A stretch of DNA of 53,325 nucleotides from Deltaproteobacteria bacterium (lineage in GTDB: Bacteria; Myxococcota_A; UBA9160; UBA4427): assembly GCA_019310385.1 (NCBI GenBank), contig JAFDEK010000027.1, forward strand, positions 1 to 53,325, written 5' to 3'. Numbering within the stretch: the stretch's first letter is position 1; each line of letters begins with the position of its first letter. The notes under the pieces were generated by a model. It saw only the letters and a program-made list of their open reading frames with translations. It was not told where the DNA came from and did not search any database. Shown in pieces: positions 15,944 through 24,771 of this stretch. The position numbers and the translations under genes are program-made.

Positions 15944-16936
15944 ATGATCGACGAAGCGCACCTGCGCCGCCTCCAGCTCTGGGAGCGTCCCCTCGGCCAG
16001 CGCATGGTCGCCGCCCTCTTCCTCTTGCCGAACTACAGCCTGCCGCCACGGACCCGAGTCGTCCTCGAGGGCGTCGAGAACATCCCCCGCGACCGCAGCG
16101 TGATCTTCGCACTCAACCACACGGACCGCTATAACTACTGGCCCTTCCAGTGGGGGATGTGGCACCGCGGCGACCTGCCCTTCACGACCACCTGGGTCAA
16201 GGGCAAGTACTACGAGAACAAGTACCTCGGCTGGTTCTTCGACCAGTGCAACAACATCCCCCTGCCGAGCCGCGGCTATCTCATCCTGCAGGACGCCCTG
16301 GCCCTGCTCGGTCGCAAGCTGGCAGACGACGAGTACCGCGTGCTGCGCGACCTGGTCGACGGCCAGGTGGAGCAGGAGGCGGCGAGTGCGCACTCGGGCG
16401 ATCTCCGCCGGCTCGTCGGCGAGGGCCGCCGCGACTTCCGGCCGGACGCCGAGAGCTACGCCGAGTTCATGCACCGCTGGAACGACCGGCTCATGGGGCT
16501 GGTGGAGCGGCGCACCCTCGAAGCCCTCTTCGAGAAGCGCAACAACCTGATCGTGTTTCCACAGGGCACTCGCTCCCTCCGCTTGCTTCCGGGCAAGCCG
16601 GGCCTCGCCCAGTTCGCGCTGCGCCACGAGATCCCGGTGGTGCCCGTGGGCAGCATGGGAAGCGAGGATGCCTACCCGGGCGCGAGTCCCTGGGCCGGGG
16701 GGGCCACCTGCCGTTACCGGATCGGCCGGGCTCTCACGGCGGACGACGCCTTCGCGGATTGCCGCATCCACGAGCCCTATACGCCCTTTACCCGCGCCGC
16801 CGAGGCCCATGGCAAGTGCTTCGACCTCGCCATGGAACGGGTCACCACGGCCATCGACGCACTCCTCGACGATCCCTACAAAATGGCCGGCAGAGCGGAA
16901 GACGACTCCCGTCCCCGCGCAGATCGCCTCATCTGA
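15944..16936 (+). CDS. PlsC-like lysophospholipid acyltransferase with altered motifs
   Basis: This 330-residue protein has the 1-acylglycerol-3-phosphate acyltransferase fold, with altered motifs. Block I reads NHTDRYNYWPF where the family has NHxSxxD: the catalytic His is kept, but the usual Asp place is Asn, with an Asp two residues after the His. Block III reads FPQGTRS in place of FPEGTRS, then LPGKPGLAQFAL, and EIPVVPVGSMGS matches block IV. The protein is about 80 residues longer than typical PlsC because of an insert between blocks II and III. It is probably membrane-associated and acts on a lipid or another acyl acceptor; the acceptor may differ from lysophosphatidate. Confidence 0.8.
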   Translation: MIDEAHLRRLQLWERPLGQRMVAALFLLPNYSLPPRTRVVLEGVENIPRDRSVIFALNHTDRYNYWPFQWGMWHRGDLPFTTTWVKGKYYENKYLGWFFDQCNNIPLPSRGYLILQDALALLGRKLADDEYRVLRDLVDGQVEQEAASAHSGDLRRLVGEGRRDFRPDAESYAEFMHRWNDRLMGLVERRTLEALFEKRNNLIVFPQGTRSLRLLPGKPGLAQFALRHEIPVVPVGSMGSEDAYPGASPWAGGATCRYRIGRALTADDAFADCRIHEPYTPFTRAAEAHGKCFDLAMERVTTAIDALLDDPYKMAGRAEDDSRPRADRLI

Positions 16937-16974
16937 GCCTCGACAACTGAGCCTCGACACCTGAGCCTCGACAA
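16933..16974 (+). repeat. 14-bp tandem repeat x3 overlapping a stop codon
   Basis: CTGAGCCTCGACAA/AC/AA occurs at 16933, 16947 and 16961 (14 bp each, one mismatch). The first copy contains the TGA stop of the acyltransferase gene, and the other two carry further TGAs. Confidence 0.85.
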
Positions 16975-17007
16975 ACAAGCGAAGCGACCAACCCAGGGAG
17001 AGCCACC

Positions 17008-18894
17008 GTGATCAAGGGATATGCGGGCCGGGTGCTCGAGGTCGACCTCAGCGCGGGCCACTTCGCCTTCCAGCCCCTCGACGAGGAGATTGCCCGCCTC
17101 TACATCGGAGGCAAGGGCTACGGCACCCGCCTGCTCTACGACTCCACCGAGCCAGGCATCGACCCGCTGGGTCCCGCGAACCCGCTCATCTTCGCCACCG
17201 GCCCGCTGAACGGCTCGGTGGCGCCCCAATCCAATCGCTTCGCAGTCGTGTGCAAGAGCCCCCTCACCGGAGGCATCGGCAACGCGACCTGCGGCGGCTC
17301 CTTCGCCCTCGGCCTGAAGAAGGCGGGCATCGACATCCTCGTCGTCAAGGGACGAGCCCAGCGGCCGACTCGCCTCGAGATCGACGGCGATGCAGGGGAG
17401 GTGCAGTTCCTCGACGCCGGCGAGCTCTGGGGCATGGGCACCTACGAGACCCAGGAGCGGCTCGGCAAGCAGGGTCGGGAGCACGCCGTCATCGGACCCG
17501 CCGGCGAGAACCAGGTGCTCTATGCGGGCATCGTCTCCAACGAGCGCATCGCGGGTCGTACCGGCGTAGGCGCCGTGATGGGCTCGAAGCTCCTCAAGGC
17601 GGTCAGCGTCAAGGGCTCGCGCAAGCTCGACATGGAGGATCCGGAAAAGTTCAAGGAGTACACCAAGCAAGTGCGAGGGATGTTCAAGGAACATCCCGTG
17701 CTCGGCGGATCCCTCAAGCGCTTCGGCACCGGGGGCATCCTCAACACCACCAACGCGCGCAACATCCTCCCCACCCGGAACTTCCAGCGCGGCCACTTCG
17801 ACGACGCCATGAACATCTCGGGCGAGTACATGGAGGACCACGGGCTGGTGGGCGTGAAGTCGAGCTGCATCCACTGCCCGGTCACCTGCGGACGCGACGT
17901 CGAGCTCCCCGGCCGTGGCCGGGTCAAAGGGCCCGAATACGAGACCCTGGCCCTGCTGGGCTCCAACCTCGAGATCGGCGACCTCGAGCGGGTGAACGAG
18001 TGGAACTACCTGGCCGACGATTTCGGCATGGACACCATCAGCCTGGGCGCGAGCCTGAGCTTCGCCATGGAGCTGCAGGAGCGCGGTCTCTTCCGAGCCG
18101 GCCTCTCCTTCGGCGACCCGGACGGCGTCTCGGAGATGATCCGCGACATCGCCCACCGACACGGCACCGGTAACGAGCTCGCCGACGGCACCCGGCGCAT
18201 GAGCGAGAAGTACGGCGGCCGGGAGTTCGCCATGCACGTCAAGGGGCTGGAGCTCTCGGCCTACGATCCCCGGGGCTCCTTCGCCCAGGGTGTCGAGTAC
18301 GCGACCACCAATCGCGGCGGCTGCCACGTCCAGGGCGCGAGCATGTACATGGAGTCCGTCGGCCCCCTTACCATCAACCCCCAGAGCCTGCGCCTCAAGG
18401 CCGACATCCCGGTGGTGCAGCAGAACCTCGCCTGCGCGATCAACTCCATGGTGCTCTGCATCTTCACCACCTACGGCATCATGCCCAAGCTGGTCCACGA
18501 CATGGATCCGAACTCCCTGCGCTACCGGGCCCTCGCCACCGCGTTCGAGCACAGTGGACCCCTCTTCCGCACGGTAATGGGCCTCAAGAGCAAGCCCATG
18601 TTCTGGTTCGAGAAGTGGCTCAGCTTCATCACCGGAACGAACTTCTCGGGCGGCCACCTGCAGGAGACCGGGGCGCGCATCTTCAATCTCGAGCGGATGT
18701 ACAATCTGCGCGAAGGGCTCAGCGGGGAGAGCGACACCCTGCCGCCGCGCATGCTGAACGAGCCCATCTTCGATCACATGGATTCCGGCCACCCGCTCGG
18801 GGAGCTGCTGCCTCGCTACTACCGGATCCGCGGCTGGGACGCCGAGGGCGTCCCTCTTCCCGCCACCCTGGAGAAGCTTCGGGTGCGCGTCTGA
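17008..18894 (+). CDS. Aldehyde:ferredoxin oxidoreductase (tungsten/molybdopterin)
   Basis: This is a 628-residue enzyme of the tungsten-dependent aldehyde oxidoreductase family, which oxidises aldehydes to acids with ferredoxin. The [4Fe-4S] ligands are Cys287, Cys290 and Cys294 (SCIHCPVTC) plus a fourth Cys near 484 (NSMVLCIF), at nearly the same positions as in the Pyrococcus enzyme. The N-terminal domain shows YIGGKGYGTRLLYD, ATGPLNGSVAPQSNRF and KSPLTGGIGNATCGG for cofactor binding. The start is a GTG with AGGGAG upstream. It is followed 72 bp later by a MoaD/ThiS-like gene, a common pairing. It might detoxify aldehydes or take part in carboxylate metabolism. Confidence 0.93.
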   Translation: MIKGYAGRVLEVDLSAGHFAFQPLDEEIARLYIGGKGYGTRLLYDSTEPGIDPLGPANPLIFATGPLNGSVAPQSNRFAVVCKSPLTGGIGNATCGGSFALGLKKAGIDILVVKGRAQRPTRLEIDGDAGEVQFLDAGELWGMGTYETQERLGKQGREHAVIGPAGENQVLYAGIVSNERIAGRTGVGAVMGSKLLKAVSVKGSRKLDMEDPEKFKEYTKQVRGMFKEHPVLGGSLKRFGTGGILNTTNARNILPTRNFQRGHFDDAMNISGEYMEDHGLVGVKSSCIHCPVTCGRDVELPGRGRVKGPEYETLALLGSNLEIGDLERVNEWNYLADDFGMDTISLGASLSFAMELQERGLFRAGLSFGDPDGVSEMIRDIAHRHGTGNELADGTRRMSEKYGGREFAMHVKGLELSAYDPRGSFAQGVEYATTNRGGCHVQGASMYMESVGPLTINPQSLRLKADIPVVQQNLACAINSMVLCIFTTYGIMPKLVHDMDPNSLRYRALATAFEHSGPLFRTVMGLKSKPMFWFEKWLSFITGTNFSGGHLQETGARIFNLERMYNLREGLSGESDTLPPRMLNEPIFDHMDSGHPLGELLPRYYRIRGWDAEGVPLPATLEKLRVRV

Positions 18895-18916
18895 CTGACG
18901 GGAAGTCGAGGCAGGG

Positions 18917-18948
18917 CAAGAAAGAGCAAGAACAAGAAAGAGCAAGAA
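18917..18948 (+). repeat. 16-bp tandem repeat x2, purine-rich
   Basis: CAAGAAAGAGCAAGAA is repeated perfectly (18917-18932 and 18933-18948), starting 22 bases after the aldehyde oxidoreductase stop and leading into GAGGAGGG, the probable ribosome site of the MoaD-like gene. Confidence 0.85.
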
Positions 18949-18966
18949 AGAGGAGGGCAGCCCCCA

Positions 18967-19230
18967 ATGAGCATCACCGTGCAGCTCACCTATGAGATGA
19001 GCAAGGCCCTGGGCGTGCAGCGCATCGAGCTCGAATCCGCCGAGAGCGTCGCCGACGTGGTGGAGCAGGCCCGCGGGCGCTTCCAGGGGAGCGGGGCCGA
19101 CTTCGCAAAGCTCACCCGGGTGGCCGCGATCGCGGTGAACGGGGTGCTGATCAACTACCGGAAGGGAATGAAGACCCGCCTCGCGGACGGAGACTCGGTC
19201 GCCTTTCTCAAGGCAGCCGCCGGCGGCTGA
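18967..19230 (+). CDS. MoaD/ThiS-like ubiquitin-fold sulfur carrier
   Basis: This 87-residue protein has a beta-grasp pattern (ITVQLTYEMSKALG, IELESAESVADVVEQAR, AIAVNGVLINY, LADGDSVAFLKAAAGG). It ends in Gly-Gly, the site adenylated and thiocarboxylated in MoaD and ThiS. Such proteins commonly sit beside tungsten aldehyde oxidoreductases and probably supply sulfur for the dithiolene of the pterin cofactor. GAGGAGGG precedes the ATG. It is too far from any moaE, moeB or thi gene here to decide between cofactor roles, but the neighbour favours tungstopterin. Confidence 0.88.
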   Translation: MSITVQLTYEMSKALGVQRIELESAESVADVVEQARGRFQGSGADFAKLTRVAAIAVNGVLINYRKGMKTRLADGDSVAFLKAAAGG

Positions 19231-19269
19231 AGGAAGACCCCACGAGAGGCGGGGGAGAGGGCGAAGGCT

Positions 19270-20787
19270 GTGCGGCTTGGAAGCGCGTTGATCTGCAGTG
19301 TGGCGGTAGCGCTTCTCGCTTGTGGCGGCGACGAGCCCTCCCGGGCCGAGCCCGAGATCGAAACCGTCCTCCTCATCAGTATCGACAGCCTCCGGGCGGA
19401 TCGGCTCGGGGCCTACGGGCACTCGGCACCGACCAGTCCGACCTTCGACCGCCTCGCGGCGGAGGGCCTGCTCTTCACTCGCGCCTACAGCACGACCTCC
19501 TGGACCCTGCCTTCCCACGCCGCCATGCTGAGCGGCCTGGATGACTACGCCCACGGCGCCTACGAGGCACTCAGCCCCATCTCAGGCGGCGTCATGACCC
19601 TACCGCTGCGCCTCGCAAAGGTGGGCATCAAGAGCACCGGCTTCTTCGCGGGGCCCTTCCTCCACCCCTCCTATGGATTCGCGCGCGGCTTCGAGCAGTA
19701 CATCGACGCTACGAGCTACGGGTGGAAGGCCAGGGGAGGGATCGGCAAGTACGTCCCCCACACCGCATCGCACCAGGACGTTACGAATCCCATCGTGCTG
19801 GAGAAGGTAGCGGCCTGGCTAGACGACGAGGCGGCAGCCGGACCCGATACCCGCCGGCGATCCTTCGTCTTCATTCACCTCTGGGACGTCCACTACGACT
19901 ACATCCCGCCGCCGGAGTACGTGAAGATCTTCGATCCCGACTACGAGGGAACCCTGGACGGCAGAGGCGTCCTCGAAAACCCGCGCATCCAGCCCGGGAT
20001 GCCGGCGCGCGACCTGCAGCATCTGCTCGCCCTCTACGATGCCGAGATCCGCTACACGGACGACACCGTTGCCCGCCTGCTCGAGCTCTTCGACGCCCGC
20101 GGCATGCTGGAAACGAGCGCGATCATCATCACCTCGGACCACGGCGAGGAGTTCTTCGACCACGGCCGCTTCGGCCACGGGCTCACCTTGAACGAGGAGG
20201 TGCTGCGGGTTCCAATGATCGTCTGGCTCGCCGGCAGGCGCCCCGCCCGCTCTACCACGGATCGGGTCGTGAGCCACATCGACATCGTCCCGACGGTCTG
20301 CGAGCTCTTCGCGGTCGATTGCCGGTACGACGGACTCGGCGACTCGTTGCTCCCCGACTACCTGGAAGAGAGTCCTATGGCGAGCAGAGGGGACGCGCTC
20401 GCGGAGATCACGAATCCTCTCTTCGATCTGGACCTCACCGCACGGGTCGACTCCGAAGGAACGCTCCTCAGCGAGAATCGGTCAGGACAGCTGACCTATG
20501 GACCCTTCCGAGGGCCGGGCGCTCCGGAGGGGTCGTTCAGCGTGAACGGGAAGAAGCTCGCCCGCTACCCCGAGGCCGTCCGCGAAGCCGTGCTCGGGAT
20601 CCGAGAACGCAGCACCAACGCGCGAGAGCAGGGGGCGAGGATCCGCGGCGCTGAAGAGCCCGGCGACCAGCCGATCGACCCGGACACACTCGAGCAGCTC
20701 GAGGCGCTCGGCTACCTCGATGGAAAGGAGCGTGGGAGCGAGGGTGGGCCCGACGCGACGGACTCCGCGCCTGGCGCACTCCGGTGA
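19270..20787 (+). CDS. Secreted sulfatase-family hydrolase, Thr-type active site
   Basis: This 505-residue protein starts at a GTG and has a lipoprotein-like signal (ALICSVAVALLACGG). The metal site is shown by LLISIDSLRADRLGAYG, and the second half has ITSDHGEEFFDHGRFGHG. The nucleophile position is Thr79 in TLPSH where classical sulfatases have C/S-x-P-x-R, so no formylglycine would form and it may act as a phosphatase/phosphodiesterase-type alkaline phosphatase superfamily member. The C-terminus ends LEQLEALGYLDG, common in this deltaproteobacterial subgroup. The next gene also contains a sulfatase domain, so the two may act on related cell-surface substrates. Confidence 0.88.
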   Translation: MRLGSALICSVAVALLACGGDEPSRAEPEIETVLLISIDSLRADRLGAYGHSAPTSPTFDRLAAEGLLFTRAYSTTSWTLPSHAAMLSGLDDYAHGAYEALSPISGGVMTLPLRLAKVGIKSTGFFAGPFLHPSYGFARGFEQYIDATSYGWKARGGIGKYVPHTASHQDVTNPIVLEKVAAWLDDEAAAGPDTRRRSFVFIHLWDVHYDYIPPPEYVKIFDPDYEGTLDGRGVLENPRIQPGMPARDLQHLLALYDAEIRYTDDTVARLLELFDARGMLETSAIIITSDHGEEFFDHGRFGHGLTLNEEVLRVPMIVWLAGRRPARSTTDRVVSHIDIVPTVCELFAVDCRYDGLGDSLLPDYLEESPMASRGDALAEITNPLFDLDLTARVDSEGTLLSENRSGQLTYGPFRGPGAPEGSFSVNGKKLARYPEAVREAVLGIRERSTNAREQGARIRGAEEPGDQPIDPDTLEQLEALGYLDGKERGSEGGPDATDSAPGALR

Positions 20788-20836
20788 GCGCTTCTCCTAC
20801 GATCTCGCTGGCGCAGTGCGGATCTGGAGGTCGCGC

Positions 20837-23494
20837 GTGGTGAGCACGGACACGAGCGCTCGAGTCGAAAGCGGCAGCCGCTGCTTCTGGATCTCGATCG
20901 CGCTGCTCACGGTCTTCGCTGTGGCGCTCCGCGTCCTCTACCTGAACTACTTCGGCGAGCGCCTTCCCGCGATGTGCGACGCCACTGCGTACCGCCACAT
21001 GGGGAGACTTCTCGCCCGGGGCCATGGTTACGTGAGCTGGACCGCTTTGCTCTTCCAGGGCCAGTCGATCCCGAGCGCATCCTATCCCCCACTCTACCCC
21101 GCGCTGCTCGCGCTGATCCGCCTCGTTGGGCTCGAGTCCGCGGAAGGGCAGCGACTCGCGGTCGCGGCCCTGGGAGCCGCCAACGTACCGATCCTCGCGC
21201 TGGTCGGTCGGCGGCTTGCGGGACCGATCGCGGGCGGGGTAGCCGCGGCGCTCACGGCCATGTCCCCCGCCCTGATCGAGATCGACGGCGCCTTCATGAC
21301 CGAGGGCCTCTACCTGACCCTCGTCTCTCTCGCCCTGCTCGCGACCTTGTACGCGGAGGCACGCCCGAGCTGGCGCTCGTGGGGGATCGTCGGAGCCCTG
21401 CTCGGTTTCGCGACGCTCACTCGTTCCGAGGGCGTGATTCTGCTGGGATTGGTCATCCTTCCCATCGCCTGGGTTCAGGGGCGGGGCCGGCGTCTCGGCC
21501 GACGGGTCATGCCCCTGCTGGCCGCCGGATTCGGGTTGACGCTCGTGGTCGCGCCGTGGACGATCCGTAATGCGGTCCAGATCGGAGCCTTCATTCCAGT
21601 TGCGCAGAGCCACAAGGGCGTACTCGTCGGCGCCAACTGCGACCTCGCCTATCGGTCAAAGACCGAGATCGGCGGCTGGATCGTCCCCTGTGTGACGGCC
21701 GTCGGCGTGAAGGGAATGAGCGAAGCAGAGAGCTTCGAAAGGTACCGCGCGGTGGGGATGAAGTACGCCCTCGATCACCCCCAGGACTGGCCGCGGGTGG
21801 TCGCGGCTCGCGTCCTGCGAACCTGGGGTCTCTTCCGCCCGGGAAAGTGGTTCGGGCTGGGCCCCAATGAGATCCGGAGCTTCGACTTCGCGAAGCGAAC
21901 GATGTGGACCGGTTGGCTGCTGATCGTCATCGCCCCGATCGGACTCGCGCTGGTCGCCCGCAAGAACCTCGTCCACGTGTGGCTGCTCCTCGCCCCGATC
22001 CTCACTGTGACCCTGACGACGGCGATCGCCTACGGGAATCCGCGCTTCCGAGCAGCCGCCGAGCCTTCCTTGATCCTGCTCGCGGCCATCGCCTGCGCGG
22101 CGTTGTGGCAGGCCATCCACAACCCCTTGCGATGGCGGCCCCTCGCCTGGCTCGTCGGGGCCCTGCTCCTGCCACTCCTCATCGTCCCAGCGGATGCGCT
22201 TGGGCAGGTAGAGCTTGGCGATCGGCCCAACATCGTGCTCATCATCGGCGACGATCACGGCTACCCCTACGCGGGCTTCATGGGAAACGAGATCGTCAGC
22301 ACACCTCACCTCGACCGCCTCGCAGAGCAGGGGACGCTCTTCGAAGCCGGCTACAACACGGCCAGCACCTGCCGCCCCTCCATGATGTCGCTCCTCACCG
22401 GCTTTGCACCGCTCCAGCTGCGTCCGCGCGAACGACAGCGTTTCAGTCGATCATCGGTCCTGAATCTCCAGACCCTGCCCTCGCTTCTCAGCCTTCGCGG
22501 CTACCGCAGCTTTCAGGCGGGAAAACACTGGGCGGGGAGCTACCTCGATGCCGGCTTCAGCGAAGGGACCAAGGTCAACGCGACAGCGCAGGAATCGGTC
22601 CGGGAGAGTGCCGGCGGCAAGGAGAGCCTCGAGGTGGGTCGCTCGACCATGAAGCCGATCCTGGATTTCCTGGACCGCAACAGCGGTGACCCCTTCTTGC
22701 TCTGGTTCTCCCCCTTTCTGCCCCATTTGCCCCTGGACGCCGATCCCGAGTACATCAAGAGCCGATACGGCGGCAAAGAGCTCAGCGTGACCGCTCGCAA
22801 GTACTACGCAAACGTCTCGCGTCTCGATGACGCGGTCGGGACCCTCGTCGCCCGGCTCAACGAGCTCGAGCTGCGCGAGAAGACGCTCATCGTCTATCTA
22901 TCCGACAACGGCTGGCGAGCCGACCCCGACGTCGAGCTCCCCTTCGCGCTGCGCAAGTCCATTGGAGGCCTCCGGGGCAAGGCGACCATGGCCGAGCTCG
23001 GCTTCCGCACTCCCATCATATTCAACTGGCCGGGCCACGTGCCCGCGGGCCGGCGGCGCAGCGAGCCGGTCTCGACCCTGGATCTCTTTCCAACCCTCCT
23101 CGAGTATGCGGGTCTCGTGGCGCCTGCGAGCCGGATCGGCAGGAGCCTTCGCAGCTCCATCGAAACGGGCGCGCCTCCCCGGCGCAAGGTCGTGATCGGT
23201 CACCAGGAGGAGAGATACGTGCTTCCGGTGGCCAAGGGCTTCGGAGACGAGGCGGACTACCAAGAGGCCTACTTCCTGCGATCCGCGCAGTTCCACTACG
23301 TCTGGTATTCCGGAAGCAAGAGAGACGACCTCTTCGATATCGTGGCGGATCCCGATGAAGAGCGTGACATCGCCGCCGAGCAGCCCGAGCGCGTCAAGCG
23401 CTACCGCGAACAGATCATGTACTGGCGGCGGCGGGTCGAGCGCGACCCTGCCGCGCGTCGAGAGCGCCGGGAGGCCGGGAACCCCGCCCGATAG
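20837..23494 (+). CDS. Fusion of ArnT-like GT-C glycosyltransferase and sulfatase
   Basis: This is an 885-residue protein starting at a GTG (20837, or 20840) six to nine bases after GGAGG, 49 bp after the upstream sulfatase. Residues about 15-455 form a multi-helix membrane domain of the GT-C/dolichyl-phosphate mannosyltransferase type (ERLPAMCDATAYRHMGRLL loop with Asp, PPLYPALLAL, TRSEGVILLG). Residues about 460-865 are an alkaline-phosphatase-fold sulfatase: NIVLIIGDDHGYPYAG, STCRPSMMSLLTG, YLSDNGW, GLRGKATMAELGFRTPIIF and LDLFPTLLEYAGL. The motif C512-R-P-S-M lacks the Arg of C-x-P-x-R. The fusion suggests one enzyme that adds and trims a sugar on a lipid-linked or surface glycan, but this is inference. 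Confidence 0.85.
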   Translation: MVSTDTSARVESGSRCFWISIALLTVFAVALRVLYLNYFGERLPAMCDATAYRHMGRLLARGHGYVSWTALLFQGQSIPSASYPPLYPALLALIRLVGLESAEGQRLAVAALGAANVPILALVGRRLAGPIAGGVAAALTAMSPALIEIDGAFMTEGLYLTLVSLALLATLYAEARPSWRSWGIVGALLGFATLTRSEGVILLGLVILPIAWVQGRGRRLGRRVMPLLAAGFGLTLVVAPWTIRNAVQIGAFIPVAQSHKGVLVGANCDLAYRSKTEIGGWIVPCVTAVGVKGMSEAESFERYRAVGMKYALDHPQDWPRVVAARVLRTWGLFRPGKWFGLGPNEIRSFDFAKRTMWTGWLLIVIAPIGLALVARKNLVHVWLLLAPILTVTLTTAIAYGNPRFRAAAEPSLILLAAIACAALWQAIHNPLRWRPLAWLVGALLLPLLIVPADALGQVELGDRPNIVLIIGDDHGYPYAGFMGNEIVSTPHLDRLAEQGTLFEAGYNTASTCRPSMMSLLTGFAPLQLRPRERQRFSRSSVLNLQTLPSLLSLRGYRSFQAGKHWAGSYLDAGFSEGTKVNATAQESVRESAGGKESLEVGRSTMKPILDFLDRNSGDPFLLWFSPFLPHLPLDADPEYIKSRYGGKELSVTARKYYANVSRLDDAVGTLVARLNELELREKTLIVYLSDNGWRADPDVELPFALRKSIGGLRGKATMAELGFRTPIIFNWPGHVPAGRRRSEPVSTLDLFPTLLEYAGLVAPASRIGRSLRSSIETGAPPRRKVVIGHQEERYVLPVAKGFGDEADYQEAYFLRSAQFHYVWYSGSKRDDLFDIVADPDEERDIAAEQPERVKRYREQIMYWRRRVERDPAARRERREAGNPAR

Positions 23495-23504
23495 CGCCCT
23501 GGGC

Positions 23505-24227
23505 CTAACCGAGCGAAGTGTTCGAGCGAGGCGGGCCGCGCAGGATCGCACGGATCTCCGCGAAGACCCGCGGCCGAAAGAGCAGCTCGACGTGACCCAG
23601 CTCGTCGAAGCGGATCGTCTCACCGAAGGGGCAGCTCGCCGCCTCAGTGGGCTGCACGAGAACGTCGCGCCCGGCAACGATGGAACTCACCTGCAGGCCT
23701 TGCGGAGCCGGCAAGCCGTTTAGATGGCGGATGAAGGGGCTCTCGGGAAGCAGCTGTCGGACCAGGGCCGAAGGCACGAAGTTCGCGGCGTGGGTGCCCC
23801 GATGGGGCGTGCCCAGGGTGATGAGCCGGTCCACCCGGCGAGCGCCCCCCAGCTGCTGGAGATAGAAGCGCGCCACCAGGCCACCCATGGAGTGGGCGAC
23901 CATGTCGATGCGGCCGCCGCGAACCTTGGCGTCGAGCTCGCGCTTGAGGCGCAGTGCCAGGGCCTCGACGGAGCCCGCACTGCGGTAGTTGAGGGCGAGC
24001 TGACGTTGGTGGCCCCGGGATCGCAAGAATGCCTGTAGGGGCAAGAAGCCGGCACGGTTGGCCGCGAGGCCGTGGACGAAGACCAGGGTGCGCTGATCCC
24101 GCTTGCGCTCGGGCGAGTGGCCGTCTCCGCTCAAGCCAAAGGGCACGAGAAGCCCGTGGGCGAGAAGGGAGAGGCTCTCCCGAAGGATCGTTCGGCGAAC
24201 CTCTCCCGGGTCGTAATCGCTCAGCAC
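23505..24227 (-). CDS. Alpha/beta-hydrolase, triacylglycerol lipase-like
   Basis: This 240-residue alpha/beta-hydrolase has FVHGLAANRAGFLP (oxyanion region), the nucleophile elbow AHSMGGLVARFYL and GTPHRGTHAA as in family I lipases. The ending FDELGHVELLFRP supplies the catalytic His. No classical signal peptide is visible, but the N-terminus (ILRESLSLLAHGLLVPFG) is hydrophobic. It converges on the fusion gene with 10 bp between stops. In the bacterial lipase families it resembles short LipA/EstA-like hydrolases. The substrate could be an ester or a membrane-associated lipid. Confidence 0.88.
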   Translation of the reverse strand: MLSDYDPGEVRRTILRESLSLLAHGLLVPFGLSGDGHSPERKRDQRTLVFVHGLAANRAGFLPLQAFLRSRGHQRQLALNYRSAGSVEALALRLKRELDAKVRGGRIDMVAHSMGGLVARFYLQQLGGARRVDRLITLGTPHRGTHAANFVPSALVRQLLPESPFIRHLNGLPAPQGLQVSSIVAGRDVLVQPTEAASCPFGETIRFDELGHVELLFRPRVFAEIRAILRGPPRSNTSLG

Positions 24228-24260
24228 CGCACTTCCTCCTCGACCTCGGACCGGCTGGCT

Positions 24261-24608
24261 TCACTTGCTCTTGGTTTTGGAGGCCTTCTTGTTGGAGGCC
24301 GTGGCGCTGGAGGCTTTGGTGCTGGAGGCTTTGGCGCTGGAGGCCTTCCTGTGTTCGCTGGCCTCCTCGAGGATGTCGCCCGCGAGCTTCGCCACCGAGT
24401 GGTTGACATCACGAATGACGTCGTAGATGGCGCCGATCGAAGCGTCCGTGATCTGCTTCACATCGCTCGTGGTCTTCTCGAAGAGACCGAGCTGCTCGAG
24501 CATCGTAATGGGCAGCTCCGCAACCGAGCGGTGGATCTCCTCCGCCGTGGTCGCTCCCTTGTTCACCGCCTCCTCCACGAGCTCCGTCAGGGCCCTGTCT
24601 TCACTCAT
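24261..24608 (-). CDS. Small phasin-like protein with Lys/Ala/Ser tail
   Basis: This is a 115-residue protein from the ATG at 24608, with GAGGAGAA five bases upstream. The body is helical: LTELVEEAVNKGATTAEEIH, SVAELPITMLEQLGLFE, VKQITDASIGAIYDVIRDVN and VAKLAGDILEE. The final 30 residues are a repeated KASS/KASSTKASSATAS-like basic tail, like the histone H1-like tails of PhaF/phasin proteins. I know homologues of the body only as uncharacterised proteins. A role at a polyester granule or on DNA is a suggestion. It is divergent from a ribbon-helix-helix gene, and its AT-rich upstream region may carry shared control elements. Confidence 0.7.
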   Translation of the reverse strand: MSEDRALTELVEEAVNKGATTAEEIHRSVAELPITMLEQLGLFEKTTSDVKQITDASIGAIYDVIRDVNHSVAKLAGDILEEASEHRKASSAKASSTKASSATASNKKASKTKSK

Positions 24609-24697
24609 CGTCGTTCTCCTCGTTTTGGGCGGCGGCTCAGCAGCTCCTTCGAGCTCCCGTCTTCCACTCAGCCGCCGCTTCATCATCAGTCGAGAAT

Positions 24698-24726
24698 GTA
24701 ATACGACCGATGACATCCAGGCGCAA
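24698..24726 (-). promoter_or_regulatory. Candidate promoter for the phasin-like gene
   Basis: On the minus strand TTGCGC (24726-24721) and TATTAC (24703-24698) are spaced by 17 bp, about 90 bp before the start at 24608. It sits in the AT-rich 24609-24855 intergenic region. Confidence 0.35.
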
Positions 24727-24771
24727 GTCGACCGAGCCCAATTTGTCGAAAAACTTCGTATAGGTGACCTG

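Noticed and set aside
16876..19554. 892-codon minus-strand frame opposite the aldehyde oxidoreductase and MoaD-like genes
   Set aside because: It is antisense to two genes with clear family motifs and shows only composition-driven sequence, as expected for high-GC shadow frames.
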